The notes under the pieces: generated by a model
Told to the model about the DNA's origin: nothing
What the model saw: the letters and a program-made list of their open reading frames with translations, nothing else
The model's database searches: none
Shown: positions 1 to 6,342 of the stretch, one piece after another
Layout: each line of letters opens with the position of its first letter
Numbering within the stretch: the stretch's first letter is position 1
Assembly (NCBI GenBank): GCA_002296285.1
Contig: DBHX01000020.1
Coordinates: 1 to 16,986 of the forward strand
Direction: 5' to 3'
DNA from: a bacterium UBP8_UBA817
GTDB lineage: Bacteria; Margulisbacteria; Marinamargulisbacteria; UBA817
Length of the DNA: 16,986 nt
Position numbers and translations under genes: made by a program

Positions 1-61
1 CTTGGCCAAGAGTGTGACCGTGGAGTAATACCGTCTTAATTTAAAAGAGTTTCCAACCGTT

Positions 62-89
62 TTTAAAGATGACTGATCTGCGATATGAT
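62..89 (+). promoter_or_regulatory. Candidate aroK promoter, leaderless type
   Basis: A TTTAAA at 62-67 is followed after 16 bases by TATGAT at 84-89 (5 of 6 matches to the -10 consensus). Transcription would begin about 7 bases later, at the ATG at 97. An ATG at 85 lies inside the -10 box and would not be transcribed, so the promoter favours the start at 97. No Shine-Dalgarno sequence precedes either ATG. The -35 element is weak (4 of 6). Confidence 0.45.
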
Positions 90-96
90 ACAGTTC

Positions 97-597
97 ATGG
101 CATTCAGCAATCATTTTATTTTAATTGGGTTTATGGGCGTGGGAAAAACCAGTGTGTCGAAGGTGTTGGCGAGTCAATTGAGTTTGCCAGTTCACGATAC
201 GGATGCCTTGATTATTGGACAGCACGGTAACATTTCAGATTTGATTGCTTCAAAGGGCGAAGCGTTTTTTCGGGAGATTGAATGCACTGTGTTTTCTGAG
301 CTTATTCAACGGCCGCCTGCGGTTATTTCAACGGGTGGAGGAATTGTTACCCATGGCCCATCACGGCAGTTGTTGGAAGCGCTGCCCAATGTGATTTGGC
401 TTCAAGCGTCATTGGATGTGATTGAAGCCCGAATTAAAAACGATGTCAATAATGTGCGCCCATTGGCTGATGCGGGCATTAGAGACCGTTACCTTTCTCG
501 TCAACGTTTTTACGAAGCGTGTGCGTCATTTACAGTCCATGTGGATGCATTATCGGTGGAAGAAGTTGCAGAAAAAATCATAAATCGTTATGGTTAA
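97..597 (+). CDS. aroK: Shikimate kinase
   Basis: Phosphorylates shikimate to shikimate 3-phosphate with ATP in the cytoplasm, the fifth step toward chorismate. Counting from the ATG at 97, the Walker A loop GFMGVGKT lies at residues 11-18, followed by the DTD shikimate/Mg site, the STGGGIV segment and the VRPL lid arginine. The product is about 166 aa, normal for the family. The frame also has an ATG at 85 (170 aa), but that codon sits inside a TATGAT box, and starting at 97 leaves the usual short lead before the first beta strand. Three bases separate its stop from aroB. First gene of an apparent aroK-aroB-aroQ-DUF89 operon. Family assignment is secure; the start is inferred. Confidence 0.95.
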   Translation: MAFSNHFILIGFMGVGKTSVSKVLASQLSLPVHDTDALIIGQHGNISDLIASKGEAFFREIECTVFSELIQRPPAVISTGGGIVTHGPSRQLLEALPNVIWLQASLDVIEARIKNDVNNVRPLADAGIRDRYLSRQRFYEACASFTVHVDALSVEEVAEKIINRYG

Positions 598-600
598 ACT

Positions 601-1725
601 ATGTCTGTTCTCAGTTCATTAAAAACCTATTACATTAATCTTTCACACGATAAAAAATACCCCATTGTGTTTGGTGAAAACGCATACTTATCCATTGATC
701 AAAAAGATTTGGGTGATGCAACGAAGGCCTTGATTGTGACCAATCGAACAATTAAAGATTTGTGTGCTGATTTTTTTGAGAATTTAACGGCTCACTTACC
801 ACTAGATATTGAGTTTTTTGTGATTGACGATGGTGAATCATACAAAGCATTGGAAACGGTATCATCCATTATCGATGCATGCATTGCTCATGATATGGGC
901 CGAAAAGATGTTGTCTTGGCAGTTGGCGGGGGTGTTGTGGGTGATATGGCGGGCTTTGCCGCCTCCATTTATTTGCGTGGCGTTCCCTTGATTCAAATGC
1001 CCACCAGTTTATTGGCGCAGGTTGATGCGGCCATTGGTGGTAAAACGGGGGTGAATCATGCCCATGGCAAGAATTTGATCGGGACGTTTTATCAGCCGGT
1101 TAAAACCATTGTTGATCCATCATTATTGTCATCGTTGCCAAAGCCACAAATGAAAGAGGGATTGGCGGAAGTAATTAAGTATGGTGTTATTATGGATAAA
1201 CCTTTGTTTTGGTACATTGAACAACATATCGATGCCATCAAAACATTCTCTTACACTGAATGTCCGGATGTATGGCATTTCTTAATAGAAAAATCCATAC
1301 AAAATAAGGCGTTGGTGGTGTCACAAGATGAAAAAGAATCTCAGCTCAGAGAAATATTGAATTTTGGGCATACCATTGGGCATGCTATTGAATCGGTGTT
1401 TTCGTATGAAACGGTGTCTCATGGAGAAGCCGTTGCCATGGGGATGATTATTGAATCCATGCTATCTGTTCAATTGCGGCATTTGTCAAAGGATCACTTG
1501 AATCGGATTCAATCATTAATTGAATCATTTGATTTTAACCTGAAGTTGTCAGACATTAATCGTGATGATTATTTTTCGGCGTTACAGCGTGATAAAAAAG
1601 TTCGAAAAGGAACCGTTCGATTTATTTTTCCAACAGATATTGGTCAAACCAAAACAGTGGATGGTGTTACTCCTGAAGCCATTGAGACGGCCTTAACAAC
1701 ATTGTTTGGAGATATTTTAATATGA
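601..1725 (+). CDS. aroB: 3-dehydroquinate synthase
   Basis: Converts DAHP to 3-dehydroquinate using NAD and a divalent metal, the second step of the shikimate pathway. The 374 residues match the family length. GGGVVGD begins near residue 109 (NAD-binding), followed by the MPTSLLAQVDAAIGGKTGVN segment. The metal ligands are visible as E190 (EVIKYG), H257 (FGHTIGHAIE) and H274 (SHGEAV). The start is three bases after the aroK stop, and the last codons overlap the aroQ start by four bases (ATGA), so translation is probably coupled. The pairing with aroK is typical of proteobacteria. Nothing in the sequence looks damaged. Confidence 0.97.
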   Translation: MSVLSSLKTYYINLSHDKKYPIVFGENAYLSIDQKDLGDATKALIVTNRTIKDLCADFFENLTAHLPLDIEFFVIDDGESYKALETVSSIIDACIAHDMGRKDVVLAVGGGVVGDMAGFAASIYLRGVPLIQMPTSLLAQVDAAIGGKTGVNHAHGKNLIGTFYQPVKTIVDPSLLSSLPKPQMKEGLAEVIKYGVIMDKPLFWYIEQHIDAIKTFSYTECPDVWHFLIEKSIQNKALVVSQDEKESQLREILNFGHTIGHAIESVFSYETVSHGEAVAMGMIIESMLSVQLRHLSKDHLNRIQSLIESFDFNLKLSDINRDDYFSALQRDKKVRKGTVRFIFPTDIGQTKTVDGVTPEAIETALTTLFGDILI

Positions 1726-2150
1726 AAAAGATATGGGTGATTCACGGGCCCAATTTAAATTTGTTGGGGCAACGGGATCAGGCGCATTATGGTGCATTGA
1801 CGTTGGATGAGATTAATCAACGAATTATCAGTTATGCAAGTTCTAAAAAACTGTCATGTGAGGTGTTTCAATTCAATGCTGAAGTTGATATTATTAACCA
1901 ACTTCAGGCCGCAACCAATGGGGTGGATGGCATTGTTATTAATCCAGCGGCGTATACCCACACAAGCATTGCGATTCGGGATGCCATTGATGCGATATCG
2001 CCACCAGTGATAGAGGTGCATTTAAGTAATGTTCATGCACGGGAGGATTTTCGTCATACCTCATTAACAGCGGCGGTTTGCAAGGGCCAAATCTTAGGCT
2101 TGGGTTGGTCCGGTTATTTGTTGGCATTGGATTACTTTACCTTTGACTGA
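1722..2150 (+). CDS. aroQ: Type II 3-dehydroquinate dehydratase
   Basis: Dehydrates 3-dehydroquinate to 3-dehydroshikimate, the third pathway step; type II enzymes are usually dodecamers. The N-terminal HGPNLNLLGQR motif is followed by catalytic R18 and Y23 (HYG). NPAAYTHTS lies at about 74-82, EVHLSN at 98-103 with H100, and HAREDFR after it. Length (142 aa) is normal. One oddity: the segment usually reading QSNHEGELID is here QFNAEVDIIN, keeping Asn and Glu but losing the Ser, His and Gly. The start overlaps aroB by four bases, and a GGAG lies about 11 bases upstream. The end overlaps the next gene by eight bases. Confidence 0.96.
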   Translation: MKKIWVIHGPNLNLLGQRDQAHYGALTLDEINQRIISYASSKKLSCEVFQFNAEVDIINQLQAATNGVDGIVINPAAYTHTSIAIRDAIDAISPPVIEVHLSNVHAREDFRHTSLTAAVCKGQILGLGWSGYLLALDYFTFD

Positions 2151-3303
2151 TCCATTGGATCTTCACTCTGTTTTTGATGCTTGTTTTCATGAGGTCGCCA
2201 GTTTGGTTGAGTCTCGTCAAACTGTTACGAATTATGATTGGCTGATTCAACATAATATTGACTATTTTTATCCTGACTATTTTACAGTTGGTACCTTGGG
2301 AAGAAATGCAATGGAACGGTGCTTCAACGTTTTTACGGCGGGTCGATTTGGCCAACTGAGTTTGAGTTATAAAGTGGTGTCTCGATTTGTTGATTTGTTT
2401 TATGATTTGCCATTGTTTTGTCATGCACCTCATCGTCAATGGTTATTGGATCGGTTAAGAACCATGCCCAAACACATGATTCAATGGTCATTGGTAGAAT
2501 TTTTTCTTTTTATGGAAAAATGGATGGCCCATATGCTGTCTCGAGATTTTATGATGTTTTCATCTCAAAAAGATGCCTTAAATAAATTTGTTTTGCCAGT
2601 TATTTGTGAAGTGGATGTGTTGGATGTATCCGATGATGCCGTAACGCGTGCGGTTCATGCCGCGTGTTATGCGAATTGGTTTGATATTATTGTTCCAGAT
2701 TATGAAAAGAAAATCCCCTCAATTTTGGCTGAAATTCAAGGGATATTAAGTGAGGCAAATGTGCCATGCTTAGGGAATGACATGATGACAATGTTAAATG
2801 GAGGGCCAAAACGCATTGTATACGAGTGCGATAATGCGGGGGAGATTATGTTGGATCTAATGGTTGTTATTAAGCTTGTGTTGAAGGGCCATCACATTGT
2901 TATGGTTGGGAAGTTCGAACCGATTCTAAATGATGTAACAGTCGATGATATTCATCAATTGATTCAATCACATTCTGAATTTTTAACCTTACAGCAGGCC
3001 CTGATTTCGGGGCAGCTTCGTGTGATATCCGCCAATGATTTTCCCATGGTCGGAAAGTTTATTCCATTAGCTAATCAAGCCTATAAGCAAGCGGCGATTG
3101 AATGCGATATGTTTTGGTTGAAAGGCCAAGCCAATTTTCAAACCATGCCAATGGTGAACCATGGGGTCTTTAAATCTCGCATAGAATATAATAAACCGGT
3201 GATGTTTAACTTTATCGTTAAAACACCCATTGTTCGGTATTGTTTAGACCATTCTAAAATTGGGGATGTGATTCTCGGGAATCCTTTGATAACGTTAGTT
3301 TAA
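2143..3303 (+). CDS. DUF89-family metal-dependent phosphatase (ARMT1-like)
   Basis: A 386-aa protein with the DUF89 damage-control phosphatase signature. DNAGE at 230-234 is followed by a metal-site segment with K257, P260 and N263-D264 (family pattern K..P..ND), and LKGQANF carries K327 (family KGqgNfe). The first 200 residues look like the all-helical domain seen in the larger DUF89/ARMT1 proteins. Family knowledge: these enzymes hydrolyse phosphate from damaged or excess sugar phosphates and related metabolites with Mn, Ni or Co. The substrate here is unknown. The start is a TTG overlapping the aroQ stop by eight bases; the first ATG is about 56 codons later and would lose conserved sequence. 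Its place in the operon suggests a metabolite-repair or overflow role linked to shikimate flux (inference). Confidence 0.85.
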   Translation: MTDPLDLHSVFDACFHEVASLVESRQTVTNYDWLIQHNIDYFYPDYFTVGTLGRNAMERCFNVFTAGRFGQLSLSYKVVSRFVDLFYDLPLFCHAPHRQWLLDRLRTMPKHMIQWSLVEFFLFMEKWMAHMLSRDFMMFSSQKDALNKFVLPVICEVDVLDVSDDAVTRAVHAACYANWFDIIVPDYEKKIPSILAEIQGILSEANVPCLGNDMMTMLNGGPKRIVYECDNAGEIMLDLMVVIKLVLKGHHIVMVGKFEPILNDVTVDDIHQLIQSHSEFLTLQQALISGQLRVISANDFPMVGKFIPLANQAYKQAAIECDMFWLKGQANFQTMPMVNHGVFKSRIEYNKPVMFNFIVKTPIVRYCLDHSKIGDVILGNPLITLV

Positions 3304-3429
3304 GCAAAAATCATATTGAATGTATACTTTTCCAAAATCCATAATGTATTGAATTTTTTCAATCATTCTTAAATGATCAAATCGCTCAACAGATTGTTCA
3401 ATAATTGCTTTTAACTCATTCTCGTTCAT
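3295..3429 (-). CDS. Small 44-aa protein, unrecognised
   Basis: An ATG at 3429 (minus) opens a 44-codon frame beginning MNENELKAIIEQSVERF and ending QYDFCLN. GGGAGG sits at 3435-3440, five bases before the ATG, which is among the best ribosome binding sites in the window. The peptide is charged and amphipathic (two acidic-basic helical stretches, then a Tyr-rich tail), with no signal peptide or membrane segment. Its stop lies inside the last codons of the DUF89 gene, so the two overlap tail to tail by nine bases. No family is recognised. The ORF could be chance; the quality of the ribosome binding site and the sensible composition are the case for it. Confidence 0.5.
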   Translation of the reverse strand: MNENELKAIIEQSVERFDHLRMIEKIQYIMDFGKVYIQYDFCLN

Positions 3430-3525
3430 TTGAGCCTCCCGTTATTTAAGTTATGCCCATTGAAGCCATTGTTTAAACATCGAAAAATATCGATAGAAGA
3501 ATTTTTTATGATTTTTTAGCACAAC

Positions 3526-3555
3526 TTGTTTCTTCGCTTTTTTTTGAGTTATTGT
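3526..3555 (+). promoter_or_regulatory. Weak candidate promoter for the MarR gene
   Basis: TTGTTT at 3526-3531 and TATTGT at 3550-3555 are 18 bases apart, and the -10 ends seven bases before the ATG at 3563, again predicting a leaderless message. An in-frame TAA at 3557-3559 rules out any upstream start. Both boxes match poorly (3 and 4 of 6). The overlapping TTATTGTATAA has short inverted arms and could be an autoregulatory operator, which is speculative. Confidence 0.3.
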
Positions 3556-3562
3556 ATAAGTT

Positions 3563-3997
3563 ATGAAGACAACGGCCGATTTAATTCCTTTATTTCAAAA
3601 AAAATCAGCTCAGATTCCTCAGTTTATTGCAAAAAAAATGCTGGATTATGGGTTGAACGGGTTGTCGGCATCTCATGCGGAAATTTTATATTATTTATTG
3701 CGAGAAGGTGCTCTCAACATGCGGACCATTTCAGATAGAATTAATAAAGATAAGTCCACTGTTACGGCGCTGGTTCATAAGTTGATTTCTCATGGCTATG
3801 TTGTTCGAGTTTCTTGCCCATCAGATTCACGGGTTGCATATATTGAACTCACAAAAAAAGGGCAGGATTTAAGTGGTGTGCTTTCTTCAATCTCATCAGA
3901 TTTAATGGCTGAATTTTTTCGACCTTTTTCTAAAAAGGAGTTGTATACCATGCATGAGTTACTCACTAAAATAAATGTTCTGGAAGCCTTCAAATAA
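3563..3997 (+). CDS. MarR-family transcriptional regulator
   Basis: A 144-aa winged-helix DNA-binding protein. The dimerisation helix covers about residues 5-30. LSASHAEILYYLLREG leads into a helix-turn-helix (MRTISDRINKDKSTVTALVHKL), and the wing carries the D-S-R signature PSDSRV followed by LTKKG. The C-terminal helices (about 105-144) complete the dimer interface. Family role: a homodimeric repressor of transport, stress or resistance genes, released by a small-molecule or oxidative signal. The ATG at 3563 is the only possible start because a stop lies six bases upstream; no Shine-Dalgarno sequence precedes it. It converges with the permease gene, a plausible but unproven target. Confidence 0.9.
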   Translation: MKTTADLIPLFQKKSAQIPQFIAKKMLDYGLNGLSASHAEILYYLLREGALNMRTISDRINKDKSTVTALVHKLISHGYVVRVSCPSDSRVAYIELTKKGQDLSGVLSSISSDLMAEFFRPFSKKELYTMHELLTKINVLEAFK

Positions 3998-4033
3998 ACA
4001 TGATTTATATTCACCACACAAGATGATGAATCG

Positions 4034-4073
4034 CACTATTGGGGTAATGAGTTAAATATAACCCCGCATAGTG
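4034..4073. other. Imperfect hairpin at the permease 3' end
   Basis: CACTATTGGGGT (4034-4045) and ACCCCGCATAGTG (4061-4073) pair over 12 positions with one G-U wobble and one bulged C, leaving a 15-base loop. It covers the last codons and the stop of the permease gene in the gap between two convergent genes. Neither strand has a T-run after the stem, so it is not a canonical intrinsic terminator. It may stabilise the 3' end or cause pausing. Confidence 0.45.
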
Positions 4074-4914
4074 GCGCATAAATACTCCAATATGCGGCGT
4101 AAATCCACATTGGTTTTTTTCCTAATATTTTTTGCGCGAATAACAGGGTTGGAATGCATGTTCCTACGGCCCCCAATAAAAATGTCAATGCGGGGCCTTT
4201 GGCTAGACCCAATGAAATTAATGAATAGGTTATGGGAATTTCTTCACCTTCACAAATATATACGGGAATCCCAATAATGGTTGCAATCACATAGGATAAT
4301 ATTGGATGTTGACCAATGGTATTGGGGATTGCTGTGGGTGGCACGCTGATGGTGAGTGCGGCAGCAATGGCCAACCCAATAAAAAAATATCCCCCAAGTT
4401 TTATTGCAATTGATCGGAAGCTTGAAATAAATGATGGTTTCTTTTGCTTTTCGCTACAGCACGCATGCTCAATGATTTTATCTGGCAATTGGATGATGCG
4501 CTTAGATTCCAATGCATAGGTAATCAATCCGATGCCCACCCCGCCAATCATGCCAGCGAGAATTCTCGCCATTGTAAATGAGGGGCCCAATAAAGCGTAC
4601 GTAAGAATGACGGTTTGAGGCGCGAGTAAGGGAGATGTGAAAATAAAGGCACAGGCGGTGCTGAGTCGTGCCCCTTTTCGCAGAAGTCCTTCCGCCATTG
4701 GCATTGTGGCACAAGCGCAACCAGGAAGAATGGCGCCTAAAAGGCTTGCATACACGATCGATCGTTTGCCTTGGCCTAAAAACCGAGAAATGAACCCAAA
4801 GTTTCCTTTGGACTCTAACAGTGCTCCCACACCAATTCCCAATAAAAAGTACGGCAAAACCATCAGAAATAGATGCGAGAATTCATGAAAAAAATGGTGA
4901 ATCCAAATAACCAT
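4036..4914 (-). CDS. Permease, ArsP/DUF318 (SO_0444-like) family
   Basis: A 292-aa inner-membrane protein with roughly eight hydrophobic segments in two homologous halves. The first half carries LPGCACATMPMAEGL followed by GARLSTACAFIFTSP; the second carries VYICEGEEIPITYSL followed by GPALTFLLGAVGT, the usual paired arrangement of this family. A cytoplasmic loop between them (about 145-165) contains HACCSEKQKK. Family members export trivalent organoarsenicals or have been linked to metal efflux; cysteines in both repeats and the CC loop fit a thiophilic substrate. The actual substrate is not readable from sequence. The start has GGAAAC and a TAATAT/GATAAT box just upstream and no good Shine-Dalgarno site. 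It converges with the MarR gene and diverges from pyrH. Confidence 0.8.
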   Translation of the reverse strand: MVIWIHHFFHEFSHLFLMVLPYFLLGIGVGALLESKGNFGFISRFLGQGKRSIVYASLLGAILPGCACATMPMAEGLLRKGARLSTACAFIFTSPLLAPQTVILTYALLGPSFTMARILAGMIGGVGIGLITYALESKRIIQLPDKIIEHACCSEKQKKPSFISSFRSIAIKLGGYFFIGLAIAAALTISVPPTAIPNTIGQHPILSYVIATIIGIPVYICEGEEIPITYSLISLGLAKGPALTFLLGAVGTCIPTLLFAQKILGKKPMWIYAAYWSIYAPLCGVIFNSLPQ

Positions 4915-4920
4915 GTTTCC

Positions 4921-4928
4921 ATATTATC
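4921..4928 (-). promoter_or_regulatory. Candidate -10 element for the permease
   Basis: On the minus strand GATAAT (4923-4928) overlaps TAATAT (4921-4926), ending six to eight bases before the ATG, the same spacing as the other leaderless candidates. No convincing -35 box is visible; the upstream DNA is T-rich. Short inverted arms ATATT and AATAT overlap this site and could be a repressor operator. Confidence 0.25.
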
Positions 4929-5053
4929 AAAAATATTCATTTAAAAAAATAGGATTTGATCGTCATTGGGTTATTTTTGTTGTGAGAGGCTAATTGAACT
5001 TAAGTTTAACGGTCGATTGATGGGGATGCATTGGGTGAATTAAATATTTAACA

Positions 5054-5083
5054 TTTACAACATTTTATTCAAATTGATATGAT
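5054..5083 (+). promoter_or_regulatory. pyrH operon promoter, leaderless type
   Basis: TTTACA (5054-5059) and TATGAT (5078-5083), each 5 of 6 to consensus, are separated by 18 bases. The start point is predicted at about 5090-5091, exactly the ATG at 5091. The upstream ATG at 5079 lies inside the -10 box. This is one of the two best promoters in the window and it decides the pyrH start. Confidence 0.65.
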
Positions 5084-5090
5084 TAATGTA

Positions 5091-5822
5091 ATGTCTCTAC
5101 AATATAACCGCATTTTATTAAAACTGAGTGGCGAGGCCATTAAAGGTGGCCGAGATTATGGCATTGATCCCCAATATTTGGTTTACATTGCCAAAGAAAT
5201 TAAATCAGGCATAGATCTTGGTGTCCAAATTGCCATTGTTATTGGGGGCGGCAATATTTTTAGGGGATTGGCAGCGTCTGAGAATGGCATGGATCGTGTT
5301 GCGGCGGATTATACCGGAATGCTTGCAACTGTGATGAACTCATTGGCATTGAAAGATGCCTTGGGAAAAGTTGGCATTGATGCACGGATACAAACGGCCA
5401 TAGATATGAAAGAAATTGCGGAGCCATTTATTTTGGATCGTGCCAGGTCCCATTTGAATAAAAGCCGTGTGTTGATTTTTGCTGCTGGTACAGGGAACCC
5501 CTACTTTACAACCGATACAACAGCCGCTTTGCGAGCCACAGAAATTGGTGCGGATGGCTTGTTTAAGGCCACCAAGGTGGATGGGGTGTATTCGAGTGAT
5601 CCTATGATTGATTCCAATGCAACTCGGTATGAGTCTCTGTCATATATGGAGGTGCTTAAAAAAGAATTGCATGTGATGGATAGCACGGCCATTTCGTTGT
5701 CAAAAGATAATGAAATGCCAATTGTGGTTTTTGATATGAATCAACCGGGTAATTTAGTGAAAATTTTAAATGGACAACCCATTGGTACCGTTATAGGAGG
5801 TAAACAAAATGCAGTCATTTGA
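5091..5822 (+). CDS. pyrH: UMP kinase
   Basis: Phosphorylates UMP to UDP, feeding pyrimidine nucleotide and cell-wall sugar-nucleotide synthesis. It belongs to the bacterial amino-acid-kinase fold, normally a GTP-activated, UTP-inhibited hexamer. From the ATG at 5091 the protein opens SLQYNRILLKLSGEA as family members do. GGGNIFRG, the DYTGMLATVMNSLAL helix, GTGNPYFTTDTTAALRA and KVDGVYSSDP follow in order. About 243 aa. The frame also contains an ATG at 5079, but that lies in the promoter -10 box and adds four residues not typical of the family. No tsf or rpsB gene precedes it, unlike most proteobacteria. Its 3' end overlaps frr by 14 bases. Confidence 0.96.
   Translation: MSLQYNRILLKLSGEAIKGGRDYGIDPQYLVYIAKEIKSGIDLGVQIAIVIGGGNIFRGLAASENGMDRVAADYTGMLATVMNSLALKDALGKVGIDARIQTAIDMKEIAEPFILDRARSHLNKSRVLIFAAGTGNPYFTTDTTAALRATEIGADGLFKATKVDGVYSSDPMIDSNATRYESLSYMEVLKKELHVMDSTAISLSKDNEMPIVVFDMNQPGNLVKILNGQPIGTVIGGKQNAVI
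5795..5801 (+). promoter_or_regulatory. Strong ribosome binding site for frr
   Basis: AGGAGGT ends seven bases before the frr ATG at 5809, within the last codons of pyrH. It is the best Shine-Dalgarno site in the window, shows the organism uses such sites, and makes their absence at the leaderless candidates meaningful. Confidence 0.8.
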
Positions 5823-6342
5823 AGAACGTTTGAATAAAACACTCGATAATGTGAAGTCTAAATTTGTATCGATTCGAACCGGTCGGGCGAATCCTGACTT
5901 ACTGTCATCCGTTGTGGTTCAATATTATGGTGCAACCGTTCCGTTGCAACAGCTGGGTTCCGTTTCTGTGAGTGATGGCAATACATTGGTGGTCAATATT
6001 TTTGATGCAGGGGCCATTTCTTCGGTTGAAAAGGCCATTATGTCCTCCGACTTAGGTTTAAATCCACAGACCGATGGGTCCATCATTCGGTTGCGATTGC
6101 CGGATTTGACCGAAGATCGTCGAAATGAATTGGTGAAATATGTGAAGAAGTTGTCAGAAGAGGGGAAGGTTTCATTACGAAATATTCGTCGGGATGAATT
6201 GGATGCGATTAAAAAGCAGGATGATTTATCGGATGATGAAAAAAAACGAGCCTCTGAATCGATTCAAAAATTGCTGGATCAATACATTGTAAAAGTGGAT
6301 GATTTGGTCAAACAAAAAGAAGACGAAATTCGTACGATTTAA
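5809..6342 (+). CDS. frr: Ribosome recycling factor
   Basis: Splits post-termination ribosomes together with EF-G. At 177 aa it is slightly shorter than the usual 185. The N-terminal helix leads into SIRTGRANPDLLSSVVVQYYG, the family hallmark, then the beta domain with PLQQLGSVS. The long C-terminal helices contain LPDLTEDRRNELVKYVKKL and VSLRNIRRDELD. It starts inside pyrH behind a strong AGGAGGT site, so it can be translated efficiently even though the operon message is predicted to begin leaderless. The stop codon is directly followed by the uppS ATG with no gap. Confidence 0.97.
   Translation: MQSFEERLNKTLDNVKSKFVSIRTGRANPDLLSSVVVQYYGATVPLQQLGSVSVSDGNTLVVNIFDAGAISSVEKAIMSSDLGLNPQTDGSIIRLRLPDLTEDRRNELVKYVKKLSEEGKVSLRNIRRDELDAIKKQDDLSDDEKKRASESIQKLLDQYIVKVDDLVKQKEDEIRTI

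Noticed and set aside
1..10. Palindrome CTTGGCCAAG at the left edge.
   Set aside because: Truncated by the window start and without context; no function can be supported.
1..39. Possible tail of an upstream plus-strand gene (stops at 26-28 and 37-39).
   Set aside because: Only about 10 codons are visible in either frame and neither is recognisable.
3348..3377. Two adjacent AT-only hairpins (6-bp stems, 4-base loops) after the DUF89 gene as an operon terminator.
   Set aside because: The stems have almost no G-C pairs and no proper T-run follows; they also fall within the 44-codon minus-strand ORF.
4750..4768. Palindrome ACGATCGATCGT inside the permease gene.
   Set aside because: It is coding, single, and within what repeated GATC/CGAT words give by chance.
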